A DNA stretch of 64,000 bases from Monosporascus cannonballus (GCA_004154925.1 QJNS01000146.1:62001-126000), one strand, 5' to 3'; numbered from the stretch's first letter, positions 27,121-39,275 are shown. Notes: a model not told the origin generated them from the letters alone. Numbers and translations: made by a program.

Positions 27121-27827
27121 ATGAGCATGTCCTGGAGGGAGCGCGTCAGCTTTCTACAGCCTGTGGAGACAAATGACTCGACCAGCACTCCTGTGCCAAC
27201 GAAAAGTGACAGGGTGACATTACGGGTCGGTGAGCGCCGATTCACCACGTTTCGCGACGCACTCATCAGCGAGAGTTCCTACTTCAAGGCTCGATTGACA
27301 CGGTGGAACGATGCGGAGGAAGACGGCTCGTATTTCATCGACGCTGACCCCGGAGTCTTCGAGCACATTTTGGCCTTCCTCCGTGGCGGCAGCTTCCCCT
27401 TTTTCTTCAACGCCGGAAGCCAGACTTTTGACTATCCATAGTACTTAGCACTGGTGGGCCAGGCCCGATACTTCGGTATCCCGGAGCTGGAGGATTGGAT
27501 CACAAAACAGCGGTATCTCAATGCGATCAAAATTGGAAGGTCGACGACAGTAATTTACGAGGTCGATATGAACGACTGCAGACTAGAAGACACGTTAACG
27601 GCGGATACTAGGAGAGACGTCTGTTTTTCTTGGGGCACAAAGGACGTCTACATCTGCCCCCGGGGCATCCCCGTACATCGTGGGGACCCCACACGATGTG
27701 GGCAAGCTTGCAACAAAGAGAAAGAACGTCTTGGATCAAAATCGAACTTCAAAGAAGAGCTAGTACTGCGCGCCATTGTCACAACGAGGAGGACCATTTT
27801 AACCCTGCAGCTTGTCTGCGTGGTTAG
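27121..27827 (+). pseudogene. BTB/POZ (KCTD-like T1) domain protein, broken
   Basis: From the ATG at 27121 (MSMSWRERV) the frame reads a BTB/T1 domain: DRVTLRVGERRFTTFRDALI, SYFKARL, then FIDADPGVFEHILAFLRGG and FDYP. It then meets TAG at 27439-27441. The same frame continues straight on with YLALVGQARYFGIPELEDWI, the expected end of the domain. The C-terminal part has VYICPRGI-x-VHRGDP-x2-CG, a conserved patch I know from fungal BTB proteins of this type. Near 27797-27800 a run of T is one base short. After it the expected ending (FNPAACLRG, stop at 27825-27827) is in the next frame, while the original frame runs to 27837. So there are two lesions, one nonsense and one indel. A possible upstream in-frame Met at 26911 adds 70 unrelated-looking residues. 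Intact relatives likely work as protein-interaction adaptors; this copy could at best make the N-terminal domain alone. Confidence 0.75.
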
Positions 27828-27837
27828 GCTGACATAG

Positions 27838-30087
27838 CAGGACTGGGATAGACCATTAAGAGTCATGGGTGGGTCGCGGTGATTTCTTTTGGGGTGCCGC
27901 TGTTCTGATTCTAATGCCGGATTCTGCTCAGGGGCTACTATACCTTATGGTGTACCTTACTTTGAGACGGAGGAACTGAGAGTGGTCTTTGCCGTTCCAC
28001 GAGGTAGTTAGTACCCCTAGGAGACGTAATGGGAATAATGCCAATTTACTATCGGCCACAACCACTGTCAGGGAAAATTACAGGTTTGAAATACCTTGAG
28101 AAGCTGGAATACCAGTCAACAATTCGTTCTTGGTTAGAGATCAGTATGAGAGTCTAGTGAACCACTGGAAACAAGCGGGTGGAGATGGTCTATGACTTAA
28201 CCTAGTGAATGGCTTGAAGATCCTCATCAAGTCAGTTGACATGCCAGGCCATAAGTATTCATTAGGTCGAAATATATGAAACGGGCTTCTTCAGAAGTGT
28301 GTGGCACCATGAGCACTAGCTCCAGCAGTTAGTGAATGTATGGAGATAATAAACAAGATCTGATTAAGAACGATACCAAGGACCAGGAGCTATGTATGAA
28401 GCTGAAGTGAGAGAAGAACAAAAATAGGGGTTGGAAGCAGAGTGTTCTTTTCTCGCTTCGCTTGCTTCCATAATGGGCGCTATGGTTCTGATTGCTACTT
28501 TCACCTGAAAATGATAAACGCGTTAAGCAACACCATGGGTTACAAACGCACACAGGCTCGTTTCCAGCTCATTGACAGTTGAAGCTTCGCTACACCGGGC
28601 GCTACGCAGGGGCGGCGGGGGATCGCAACAGGGCGCGAGTCGCCATCAGTCGAGCCTTTCGAAGACCGAAATGTGTGAACAACGCACCACAAGGTCAGCT
28701 CCTGAGATATGCGCAAGCTCAAGCTAATTTCGCAATAGCGCTGGTCTACTAAGTATCTCGCAAAACGCTATGCCCCACTCCCGGTTACTGCGGGAGTCGG
28801 CTAGAATGGACGGAGTCCCGGGATTGCTGACGAGAGGGATAAGGGATGTAATGGTACCTGCATATCAAATACCGCCCTAAGACTGGCCTAGAAACAACTG
28901 TCCACAATAGCACCTGTCTATTGTCCTCATTAGCGAGCTCCGCCCCGATCCACCTGATGACTTACATCATTAGGAGATATTCTTAAGTAAGGCTAACAGC
29001 GGTCTCGTTAGTATTATTACTTCCTATATCTGTCTTGGACGAATTCGGCCTTGTGAATAAAGACATACCTTACTGAAACAACCCGGGATAGATCCTTACG
29101 CATGGTGACAGAACTACGCAATATATAATGGGCTTTGATGTTGATGACGTATCAAACTTGTCAGCAAGACTCCTTGATAAGCCATCAGAGCAGGCTCGGA
29201 AGAGCAACAAAAGCCATAGCCGTTAATGGCGTGTACGGCTTGCATATGATTTGATTTGGAAAACGCCATAGGCCCTGTCAATATGTTAGCTTATTTAGAG
29301 CCATCATTTCTCAGTCTCGAGGAAGCGAGAGTACGTGGGCGAGGCTTGCCTTATCGGTTTCCTTGTTCGCCCCGTGCCAAGAGAAACAAGATCCATGAGC
29401 CGTGGGTCCGTAGAATGCGGAGGCGGGGCATCCTTCCTGATCCGGCTTTCCCTTCTCTTATCGGCCAACCCCGTTGTACGTGCCGTTCTAACTACGTAGC
29501 ATGCAGTGCATGTAAGCACTCGTCTGGGGACTGGGCAAAGATTTGGAAAACATCGAAGAGGTTTTATAGCATATCTAGCGTACGTACTCGTACCACCTTA
29601 TATCGACGATGTAGTCGTTGATAGCCAATGTCGGTATATGTGCTTGGCGTGCACCTGCGGCATGCATACATTGGGCCCTCAAGTATGTAAGTTTGGTATC
29701 TTGACCGATTCGATCGACCAAGCTCATGAATTGCTAACAGATGATTTTAAGAGATGGAAATGACAAGCAACTGTCAAGCTTTACTCGAGAAGGGACCGTG
29801 TCGACATACAGGTAACTAGGAAAGTATCAACTGATTGTTTACCGGAGAGCTGGGCGATACGGCAAGGTAGGAAGGCGAAAAAGAAACTCTTCATTGACGT
29901 CATGATGTTCTATCAGATACATAGTTAGGTACATATTAGGATCCTACTGGCCATATAGTTGAACTACCTACAACTACCTACGTATATCTCAGGGGGGCGC
30001 CATTTGTTCAGCCCGCAATTTCATTTCGAGTGGATTTTGACTATGGTGAAAAAGGAGAACACCTCCGATACTCATGTTTCCAGGTAG
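27838..30087. other. Intergenic region, no supported gene
   Basis: No recognisable coding content. Small frames such as the one at 29256-29621 are not supported by any motif. A short direct repeat of AACTACCTAC lies near 29960-29980. Confidence 0.4.
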
Positions 30088-33000
30088 TCAAATCAGCCAT
30101 TGTACCTTCCTGCCCATGCCCTTACGACCGATCAAGTGATCGAGGAGCTTGAAGCTGATGCCCTCGATGGATTGACTTCCAGTGTCGCGGAGCAGCGCTT
30201 GTAGGAATATGGTGGAAATGACATCAGTGGCACTGAAGGTGTGTCTCCCTTGGAAATCATCGTGGCCTAGATAGCGAATGCAATGACCCTCGTAAGTGCC
30301 GTCGCCATCATTTACCTCTACAGCAACTAGCTAATATGTACCAGGTTCTAATCATGGCCATGACCGTCGGTTTCGGTATCGAAGCATGGATTGAAGGAGT
30401 CGTCATCGCCGCCGTCATCATACTGAATGTCGTCGTGTGATTTTCCCAAGAGTACTCGGCCGAGAAGACCATGGACTCCCCTCGTTCTCTGAGTTCACCT
30501 ACTGCCAATGTTGTTCGCGATGGTAACGCCGCTGTCATCTCTTCGCCCAATATCGTCATGGGCGATCTTGTGGAGCTCAAGACTGGCGACACCCGCTGAC
30601 ATCCGGTGCCCTCGCTTCCTACGTCTTAACGCGACCGATATTACTGACTTTCCAACATAGGGTCGTCGAGGCTGTCAGTTTTGAGACGGATGAAGCACTT
30701 TTGACAGGCGAATCTCTCCCTGTCCGAAAAGACGAGAAGGCAACCTCCGGCGACGCTACGGGACCGGGAGACAGACTGAACGTAGCTTACCGCTCGTCGA
30801 CGGTGACCAAAGGCCGCGCCAAGGGTATCGTGTTCGCCACAGGTACTTATACCGAAATAAGAGCTATCGCTGATGCCCTCCGGAAGAAGGATTCAAAGGT
30901 CCGTCAAGTGAAGCGTAGAGATGGCGGCTCAGCGAGACTTATTCGCTACTTGGAGGCATATACGCTCACCTTACCGATGATCTTGGTCGATTCCTCGGAG
31001 TTAATGTTGGGACGCCTCTCCAAAAGAACCTATCGAGACTCGCCGTCCTCTTATTCTTCATCGCCGTCATCTTTGCCATTGTCGTACTGGGCGCTAACAG
31101 GTTTGAAGCCAGCCAAGAGGTCGTTACCTGCGCCATTGCTACTGGTCTCTCAATGATCCCCGCCTCCCTGGTCATTGTCCTCACCATTACCATGGCAGCA
31201 GGCACGAAGCAGATTGTTCAGAGAAATGTCATCGTGCGGAACCTGAGGTCCCTGGAGGCCCTAGGCGCCGTAACCGATATATGTTCTGACAAGACCGGCA
31301 CCCTTACTTAAGGGGAAGGGTAATTGCAAAACGTGCTTGGATACCTGCTATGGGGACATATACCGTCGATACATCGTCGGAGCCTTTCAACCCTACGGCG
31401 GGCGGGATATACTTCGACAGTCGCCAACCACATCAGGCGAAACTTAAAAAAGATGCGGCAGAGCAGATCGCCGCTGTGCAGCCCTCTCAGCTTCTACCCG
31501 ACAGTAAGGCTGCACTAGCGGATTATCTCCGCGTCGCGTCTCTTGCAAACCTTGCTACGGTCACGCAGAGAAACAACGCGTGGCACGCACGTGGCGACTC
31601 CACTGAGATTGCTATCCAGGTCTTCGCTTCCCGGTTCAACTAGAATAGACTGAAGCTCACCCGCGGGCATAATCCTGAATGGACGCAGATCGCAGAGTTT
31701 CCATTCGACTCCGATGTCAAGCGTATGTCTGTCATATTCAAGAACGAGCGGACTGGTGACCTCTCCGTTTTCACTAAAGGTGCTGTGGAGCGCGTGATTG
31801 GTACCTGCGTCGATTACTGTGAAGGTGATAGCCACGATACAGTGGCGATGATGGATGAGTTCCGCCAAGAGATTACGAACAACACGGAGGCACTGGCTGG
31901 GATGGGCCTGCGCGTTCTCGCGCTCGCAAGTAGGAGGTACGACGGTCGATTGGAGAAGGGCGACGAAGCCGACCGCAACGCAGTGGAATCTGACCTTACC
32001 TTCCGTGGCTTAATCGGCCTGCATGACCCTCCACGGACGGAGTCAGCGCCCGCCGTACGCAGCTGCCACGAGGCAGGCATTGCGGTTCACATGCTCACTG
32101 GTGGCCACCCGGAGACCGCGAAAGCGGCTGCGATCGAAGTCGGTATCCTCCGGACCAGAATCAAACTCGTTCGGCGGGATGTCGCGGACGCTATGGTTAT
32201 GACCGCTAGCAAGTTTGATGCATTGACTGACGGTCAGGTTGACGAGCTTCGCGTTCTACCTCTTGTTATTGCACGTTGCGCTCCGAATACCAAAGTACGG
32301 ACGATTGAGGCTCTACATAGGCGCGACAAATTCTGTGCGATGGTAACCGACCCCATTGTCCTGCCCGAAATCTTCCCTCTACTCACGCTTTCTTAGACTG
32401 GAAACGGAGTCAACTATTTGCTTTCTCTTCGACGAGCTGACGTTGGGATTGCCATGGGTCAGGCTGGCAGCGACGTGGCGAAGGATGCCTCAGATGTGGT
32501 ACTTGCCAACGACAAACTTTGCCAGCATCGTCGCGGCAATTGAGGAGGGTCGCCGCATCTTCGATAACATCCAGAAGTTCGTCCTTCATGTGCTCGCTGA
32601 GAACATCGCCCAGGCCGGAACTCTTCTGATCGGCCTTGCCTTTAAGGATGCCCGTGTACTCTCCGTCTTACCACTCTCCCCGGTCGAAATCGCCTGGGTC
32701 ATTATGATAATGTCGGGTATGCCCGATATGGGTCTTGGTTTCGAACAGGCCGCCCCAGGTAGAATGAGCCGGCCGCCGCAGAGCTTGAAGGCTGGCATCT
32801 TTGATATGGAGTTTCTGGTCGAAATGGTGGTCTACGGGGTCTGGATAGCCGCGCTCCGCCTGGCGAGCTTCTGCCTGGTCCTCTACGGCTTCGGTGACGG
32901 CAATTTGGGAGAGAACTGCAACGAGTATTTTGGCGACAGGTGTGGTGCCATTTTTCGCGCTCGTGCGACAACTTTCGCCTGCATAACCTGGCTCGCCCTC

Positions 33001-33431
33001 TTGCTATCATGGGAGATGGTCGACCGCCGGCGCTCCTTCTTCCGGATGCAGCCGGGTTCAAAGAAATACTTCACCCAGTGGATGCATGACGTGTGGCGAA
33101 ACAAGCTCCTCTTCTGGGCCATCGTGATGGGTTCCTTTCTATGTTCCCCATACTGTATATCCCGGTCGTCAACACGGCAGTCCTCAAGCATACGGGCATC
33201 TCCTGGGAGTGGGGCATCGTGTTCGTCGCCGCCGCGCTGTTCCTCGCCGGAGTCGAGGCCTGGAAGTTCGCCAAGAGGCTCTTCTTCAGGAGTAGGCTCC
33301 GTAGAGATGTTGGTGCTGGTGCCTCGTGGAATGATCAGGATATCGAGCACCGCGCCTTCGCACAGTACGCCAGCTTCTCTGCTAGTAGCGAGAATAACCA
33401 GAATAAGGGTAAGGTCGAGCAACGTGAATGA
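30088..33431 (+). pseudogene. ENA-type (P-IID) Na+/K+ P-type ATPase, multiply disrupted
   Basis: Family features appear in order but across several frames. They are an N-terminal cation-ATPase segment (LPAHALTTDQV, from about 30103), IEAWIEG in M2, GDLVELKTGD, LLTGESLPVRKD (TGES at 30704-30715), the phosphorylation motif DKTGTLT (Asp at 31288), KGAVERV, MLTG-x-HPET, the hinge TGNGVN (32397), VLHVLAENIAQA, GFGDG, and a last membrane segment ISWEWGIVFV. Three introns are readable: 30292-30344, 30606-30660 and 32343-32396. Stops interrupt at 30202 (TAG), 30268 (TAG), 30438 (TGA), 31309 (TAA right after DKTGTLT) and 31641 (TAG). Frame changes lie near 30592-30597, 30972, 31312-31328, 32511-32517 and 33131-33143. 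Key changes are TGD to TGG (32103) and TGDGVND to TGNGVNY (32403, 32415). The ATP site and hinge are damaged, so it cannot be a working pump. Intact relatives (about 1,050-1,100 residues) export Na+ or K+ at the plasma membrane. The start codon is not resolved. Confidence 0.88.
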
Positions 33432-34088
33432 CTACGAAGGGGCGAGTAGTCCCCGAGTGAGGAGGACCGGGTAATAGTGGTGATCTTAAAGCAGAAGAAA
33501 CTTGTATGGACGGTCGGAAATCGAATAAACCAGGAGATGCTACTCCATAGAGCATTCCTTTCCCCGGGAAAAGGGTTAAGCTTTGGTATGACGCATGCGA
33601 GGGGACGGCTGCGCGGCAGCACAATCGCTACTGGGTCAAGATGAGCCACCTCCTTTATCATGAAGGTAAGGAATAGAACCAAGCGGACCGATTGCTTGAA
33701 GAGAAGGCCGCCGGAGGCTTTAGTTGTAGCATGAAGTGGCAGTGCCGCGCGGTGTAATGTATGCACTGCGTTTTTAATCTGTGGTTATATTAATTAACTC
33801 CCGCTTGTATCCGGTAGCTGACATACAGGAATCGAATTTTGCAAGCCTACTCACCGGGATAGTTGATTCTCGGATTACGTGGAACGGAGATTCGTATTTA
33901 TTCTGATATATCAGAAAGAATTTTCGCTTAAATTATATAAGGACAGCAACGATACCATATACTCCTCACGATGTATTTAGATTCCCTGCCCGATAGAACG
34001 CGAACACTCAATCATCACCATCCTCCGGTCGCCCTTCTTCTCCACTCACCCATCCCGGCCGGCCGGTCAGCGGTAGGCCCACTTGCTC
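33432..34088. other. Intergenic spacer, AT-rich in its middle
   Basis: Lies between the convergent 3' ends of the ATPase pseudogene and the monooxygenase. About 33780-33960 is AT-rich. No gene supported. Confidence 0.5.
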
Positions 34089-35987
34089 TTAGTTAGAGCT
34101 AGCCGCGAACCGGGCGAGCGCCTCCCGCACCATCCCGTCGACGTCGTAATCCCAAATCCGCCAGAACCGCCGTGATATCTCCTCCCCGAACCGCCCCGGG
34201 TCATGCCCGGCGCCCCCCGCGTCCTCCCATTGGAACAGCGCGCACGCCTCACGCGACGCCCCCGGCAGCCACACCGTGCGCGCGTAGCGCACGTCGTTAT
34301 ACGCCTCGAGGGCGGCGCCGCAGAGCGAGGCCCTATCAGCGTTGGAGTCTCCGGTTCCACTTCGTCCGCTCTCCCCGTCTTCCCCCTTTTTTGCGCCATG
34401 GGTGCCGATCCCGGCTCCGGTTACGACGCTGGTGGTATTGTCGTCGCGGTTTCTGTCGTTGTTATTGCTAGGACGAAGGGCGCCGTCGAGTGCCGCGAGC
34501 AGCGCTGCCAGCGCCAGCGCGTCCTCGATCCCGAACCCGGCCCCGGACCCCAGGTGCGGCGAGGACGCGTGCGCCGCGTCGCCCGCGACGCAGATGCGGC
34601 CCCGCGCGTAGTACGGCGCCGGGTGCTCCGCCGTGTCGAAGAGGGCCCACTTGTGGATACCCGCCGCCTTCCTCCCCTCTCCTTTCCCATCTAGTCCCGG
34701 TCCCTTTCCGTCCCCCTCGTCGTTACCATCACGATGATCAACGTCTTCGGGAAACAAGTCCACAATGGCGCGCACCGTCGGATGCCAGCCCGCGAACGCC
34801 GCGACGGCCTCGCGCTTCGAGCCGCTTGTCGCGTGCTTCTCTAGGCCTGAGCCCACAGTCCTAGCCGGGTCCGGGTCCGAGACGACAAGCAGCACGTTGA
34901 GGACTTCGGCATGCGCGCCCACGGGGTACGTGATGGCGTGCGCACTTGGCCCGTTGAACATGAATCGCGTGTGCGCGCGGTGCGCGAGGGCGGGCGCAAC
35001 GCGCGCCATCGGGACCACCGTCCGGAAGCAGTACTTGCCCGTGTAGGACGGATACGCAGCGGGGTTGTCGGCACCCAACAGGATCTGCCGGACGCGTGAG
35101 TGGATGCCGTCGCAGCCGATGACTGGGTTGGCCGCGTTAGTTGCGCCCGCTCAGTCAGGTTCGGCTTGCGAAACGCTCGCAGGGGAGTTCAAATTACGAC
35201 TCACTCACCGACGTCGGCCTCCGCGGCCGTTCCGTCCCGGAACCGCAACACGAGCCTCCCGGGACCACTACCTTCTTTTGCATCACCCTCCCCCGCCTCC
35301 GTAATCGAATCGAGGCGCTTGCCGAACCGAATCCGCTCCCGCGGCACCAATCTCGCGAGCTCGTCGAGCAGGTCCGACCGCCGGCAGCCCTGGAACCTCT
35401 CCTCCCGCCCGCCCAGCCAAAGCCGGTACAGGAGTTTGTCGGTCGTGCCGTCGACCCACTGGAACCAGTCCTCGCCGTTGGGCGCCGCCACGCGCTTGAA
35501 GGCCGCGTGGGCGTGCGGGTCGATGGCGCGCACTGTGGGTTCCGGGGTTAGTTATGCGCTCATCTCACTTCCCATGATTAATAGACTTTACGTTTATTAA
35601 CCCATTGTTTTTTTGTGTTCAGGAGTGTAATGCGCAGGCTTCCGGTAAAATAGAAATTTTACATAAAGCATACCAGAGGAAATTCATGGAGGGCTTCATT
35701 TGTGGACTTGGAACTAAGGGGTAAATTTAGCAACCCTGGAAACTGGTTGGCTACTTACATGCCTGCTCCGCATTGGGACTCAGTCCGATTCCGGCCCCGA
35801 TCTCCCGGAGGCTGGCGGTCCGCTCGTACAGTGTGTACGCCATGCCGCGTGCCTCGAGCCCAAGAGCGAGCGTGAGGCCTGTGATCCCGCCCCCGATGAC
35901 GGCTACCTGGAGTCGGTCTCGGCCTCCGTCCCGGATTCCGTTATGGCCATCCAGTCCCGGTGTTCCGGTCAGCGATGGTGACGACAT
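34089..35987 (-). CDS. FAD-dependent monooxygenase, salicylate hydroxylase-like
   Basis: Three minus-strand exons: 35987-35759, 35532-35209 and 35122-34089. Introns of 226 bp (GTAAGT, ACTAACC branch, CACAG) and 86 bp (GTGAGT, ACTAACG branch, CCCAG) are both phase 1, and the joined frame is open for 528 codons. Group A flavoprotein motifs are all present: GGGITG dinucleotide fold at residues 32-37 ending in an acidic residue (LYE), IGAGIGLSPN, the DG motif CDGIHSRVR at about 188-196, and the GD motif GDAAHASSPHLGSGAG at about 365-380 followed by FGIEDALALA. Such enzymes use NAD(P)H and O2 to hydroxylate aromatic or polyketide substrates; the substrate cannot be read here. Two low-complexity insertions, one Gly/Asp/Lys-rich (about 314-336) and one Asn/Asp/Gly-rich (about 396-445), make it longer than the usual 430-480 residues. 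The gene is markedly GC-rich. An in-frame upstream Met at 36053 would add 22 residues; the chosen Met better matches family starts. It is divergent from the reductase at 36441. Confidence 0.88.
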
Positions 35988-36440
35988 TGTGCAACAGCTT
36001 GGATAGTCTCTTAGTGAATAATAGGCTATGGTTTTGTTTTGCAGGGCTTCCAATATAGTGAGAAGGGAGAGGTAAGCCCCTGAGGGGTGTTCAAGTAGTT
36101 TATATTACTGTGCCGCATAAGGAGGCCCCTAACCCCACAACGCTGTAGACATGTGCCGGGGCGTTAGATTGCATCAAACCCCGTCCTGCGCTGGAACGCC
36201 GTGCCAATTGGCTGCATGGGATTATCCTGGTGGCTTGACATCCTAGCTTCGGCATTCATTGGGGTAATCCTCGGAGTCCCGAGACGGAAGGCCCCCCACG
36301 CGAGTTCCCGTGACAGCTTTACAGATCAATTACAGAGAGAGTTATGGAACCCATTCTGAGAACAAGACCTTCCATTGCGGAGTGGTCAGGTTTCCGTTCG
36401 TGTCGACTGAGCGAAAGGGAACATGTCAAAGATAGGCAGC
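35988..36440. promoter_or_regulatory. Shared intergenic promoter region of the divergent oxidoreductase pair
   Basis: About 450 bp separates the start codons of the minus-strand monooxygenase and the plus-strand reductase. Both promoters must lie here, so co-regulation is possible. No specific binding site was identified with confidence. Confidence 0.5.
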
Positions 36441-37695
36441 ATGATGAACGGTTCCGAAAGGGAAAAGGTCCTCTTGACAGGTATGTTGGCAGCTTGTCAT
36501 ATGCAGACAGATGGAGAACTAATATAACGTGCGACAGGAGGCAGTGGATTCATTGCGTCGCATGTTCTCGATGCTCTTCTAGAGGGCGGGTGTGAATCGT
36601 CTTTCAAGCACATGTCCGCGCTGTAACTGATAAACACTTAGTTTCGAAGTCGTGGTAACCGCACGATCAGATGAGAAAGGCCAACGTATCCTAGACTCCG
36701 TCCAGCCCTCGCAGCAGAAAAGAACGTCCTACGTTGTAGTCGCCGACATTGCTAAAGATGGCGCTTTTGACGCTGTGAGTCAAGGCAAGCCGATTGTATC
36801 CCTCAAATTCGCTCAGATTATTACTTTAGATATTTCGATCAGAGCCGTCCATCCAATATGTCGTTCACACCGCCTCGCCATACTATCTGGGCGCACAAGA
36901 CCCAGTCAAGGAGTTCCTGGACCCCGCTATCAAAGGCACTACGGGCTTACTCAAGTCGACCAAAGAACATGCCCCCGGCGTCAAACGTGTTGTGATTACT
37001 TCCTCTTCGGCAGCCATACTCAATCCCGATAGCCACGCCAAGGTCTACGACGAGACATGCTGGGCTCCGACCACCTGGGAAGACGGTATGGACCCGAAGC
37101 AAGCCTACAAAGCCAGCAAGGTATCCTAGTCGTGACCGGAACCTGTGCACCAAAGTCCAAGCGTGCTAATTGATCCCAGGTCCTCTCAGAGAGAGCTGCG
37201 TGGGTATTCATCGAAGAGGAGAGACCGAACTTCGACCTCGTGACCATCAACAACACATACACCTTTGGTCCCGTCCAGAGGAACCTCCCCAGTCTCGATG
37301 CGTTGAACACGTCGAACCATCGCATCAGAGACATGGTCCAGGGCAAGATGAAGGACGCTCTGGCGCCAACTGCGCCGGTCTTCACGTTCGTGGACGTCCG
37401 CGACGTAGCGCTGGCGCACGTGAGGGCCTTGATTGTGCCGCTGGCCGGCGGGAACCGGTTTTATGTCGTCGGCGGACACTTCTCCAACAAGAGGATTGCG
37501 GATATCATCCGGAAGAGGTTTTCAAAATTGTCCGCAAACCTACCTCCGGCGGAGTCAGATGATGATCTTCCGCGTGATGTCTATGGCTTCGATAATACCA
37601 AGTCTAGGGAGCTTTTGGGATTGAAGTATAGGGGCTTGGAGGATAGCGTCGTGGATACTGTTGACTCCATACTCAAGCTGGGCCAGGGGAGCTAG
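36441..37695 (+). CDS. NAD(P)-dependent extended SDR reductase (epimerase/dehydratase fold, GRE2/DFR-like)
   Basis: Five exons: 36441-36480, 36538-36589, 36642-36774, 36845-37120 and 37180-37695. Introns are 57, 52, 70 and 59 bp. The joined frame is open for 338 residues, the usual size of this family. The first intron splits the nucleotide-binding loop, which joins as LLTGGSGFIASH. Later come VVHTASPYYL, the catalytic serine segment VVITSSSAAIL, the YKASK catalytic Tyr/Lys pair just before intron 4, VLSERAAW after it, then NNTYTFGP and VDVRDVALAHV. These identify an atypical/extended short-chain reductase of the methylglyoxal-, aldehyde- or flavanone-reductase type that reduces a carbonyl with NADPH. 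Two tandem ATGs (36441, 36444) are possible starts. The acceptor of intron 3 is ambiguous (AGAG at 36841-36844); the second AG keeps the frame. It is likely cytosolic and shares an upstream region with the monooxygenase. Substrate unknown. Confidence 0.88.
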
Positions 37696-38471
37696 ATGCA
37701 ACAGGAGCAGAACGGAGCAGGTAAGACTGTCAATTGATCATAGTCTCCATAAGATTGCATAATGACTGGGCTATTCGGCATAGCTACATATAGTGCCAAA
37801 ATGGCGACGCTATGTGTAGCCATTTGCTCAACGGAACAATCAGTTCCTCGGGACAGAAATGCAAGATTTGACCTGATTATCAGACTACATCCCCGCCAGA
37901 TCTGCTTGTATCGTCCTGCAATTGCAATGTCACAATGTATCTCGTTTACCAGGTACCATACGACTTCTGAATATATAGTTAAATGGCCCAACGATAGCGT
38001 GTCACGAGATGATCCTTAATAGTAGGGATGACATCTACTCCCTTACCTTATAACCCGGCGTTTCCTGCTGCTTGTCAGTATATATACGCTGTATTTTCGG
38101 AAACCAACTGACACCCATCTTTAAGGGCAATAGAACGGCGCGGGTTCTCGCGTCTCCGAATATGGGGAACCACTGCATCACATCAAGAGCAAGTTTCCAG
38201 TTGCTGTATTGCTAGATTTTCGCACAAATACGTGATCCGCTCCCTAGCAGCTCAGTGACCTCCTAGCCCGTAGCTATCCTCGATTGCTGGCGGTCCTTGA
38301 GTAAGCATCCCCATCTCGACCACCTGGCAACCACCGTTACTATAGAAGCCCCTTTCTGCAGGCCGCAACTCTCTTGTCCAAATACTTAAATCGTCCTTCT
38401 CTCCATCATGATCCTTCGATCCTCTTCTTCCACACCAAAACCAAATCACAAACCTCTTCACGATCAAATCC
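37696..38471. other. Intergenic spacer, no supported gene
   Basis: Between the reductase stop and the first decayed family copy. Nothing recognisable. Confidence 0.4.
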
Positions 38472-39275
38472 ATGAATAGCTTCCTCGCGAACAACCGCGA
38501 ACATTATCTCGCAGTACACGCCGGTGTCATCAACTCCTTTCTACACTCTTCACTGCTTCTCTATCAACGCGCAATTCGCGACGTGCGCCCACCTCAAGTA
38601 TCTGGCGGGTTTTCTCATGATTCTCCTACTCAAACAGGCGGGCGCCTTTCGACGCTATTGGTACTAGCCACGCCGTGCAGCTTGCTAATGCAACTGATAT
38701 CTCTATGGTTCCAAGCAGCGGGTTTCGTGCCCACCACATTTCTAGGGGTTGATGTAGTCCACATGACAGAGGTCTCTATTCATCGTAAGTCACAGACGCA
38801 CACCGCTTTCCGCGTGACGCGTCAGAGTTCCGCTGGCTTCTTGCTTGATACAGTTACCATCCTTTGGATGATAGTCCGATCTGATGCCACCCTCGCTAGC
38901 TCAACTGCAACAATCACCACTGCACTAGTCGGAAATTAGACCTACAGTGTCACTTGTAGATCTCTCGAGGACGCCTATGTCGTGACGGCCATATCACCAA
39001 TGGTATTGGCCGGGCAGTTCGTTGCGCAGTCAAGAAGGGCAAGCCCAAGCACAAGAGATCTGACGACGACGAGGAGATCCTGGATATTCAGGTCTCATCC
39101 GAAGCTTCAGAGCATCTATCGTCACTCGCCATCGCACTTGCTCACCGTTGGACCTGTCGTCGGTGCCGCAGACCTAGCAATCATCATCGTGCTTCTTGTC
39201 ATATGTTGCCGGTGCCAGAACTCCACTACAAAAGAACGAGAGCAGTCCGAAGAGTGGATGGCACAAAACACCTAA
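38472..39275 (+). pseudogene. Decayed copy 1 of a small unrecognised gene family
   Basis: From Met 38472 the frame is open to a TAG at 38937-38939. It includes an intron-like GTAAGTCACAGA at about 38785. Further on, in another frame, it reads TYSVTCRSLEDAYVV and then VKKGKPKHKRSDDDEE...VSSEASE. This lysine-rich then acidic segment matches copy 2 (40284-40977) in DNA and protein: KK-x-KPK-x2-K-x-SD-x-DE...VSSE-x-S. A hydrophobic stretch (ADLAIIIVLLVICC, about 39171-39215, again another frame) could be a membrane segment. Function unknown. The mix of frames and the stop indicate a pseudogene, unless unseen introns repair it. Confidence 0.45.

Noticed and set aside
32883..33422. 179-codon minus-strand frame
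   Set aside because: It is antisense to the readable ATPase coding sequence on the plus strand.
34067..35600. Many long plus-strand and alternative minus-strand frames
   Set aside because: Shadows caused by the high GC content of the monooxygenase gene; only the spliced minus-strand frame carries flavoprotein motifs.
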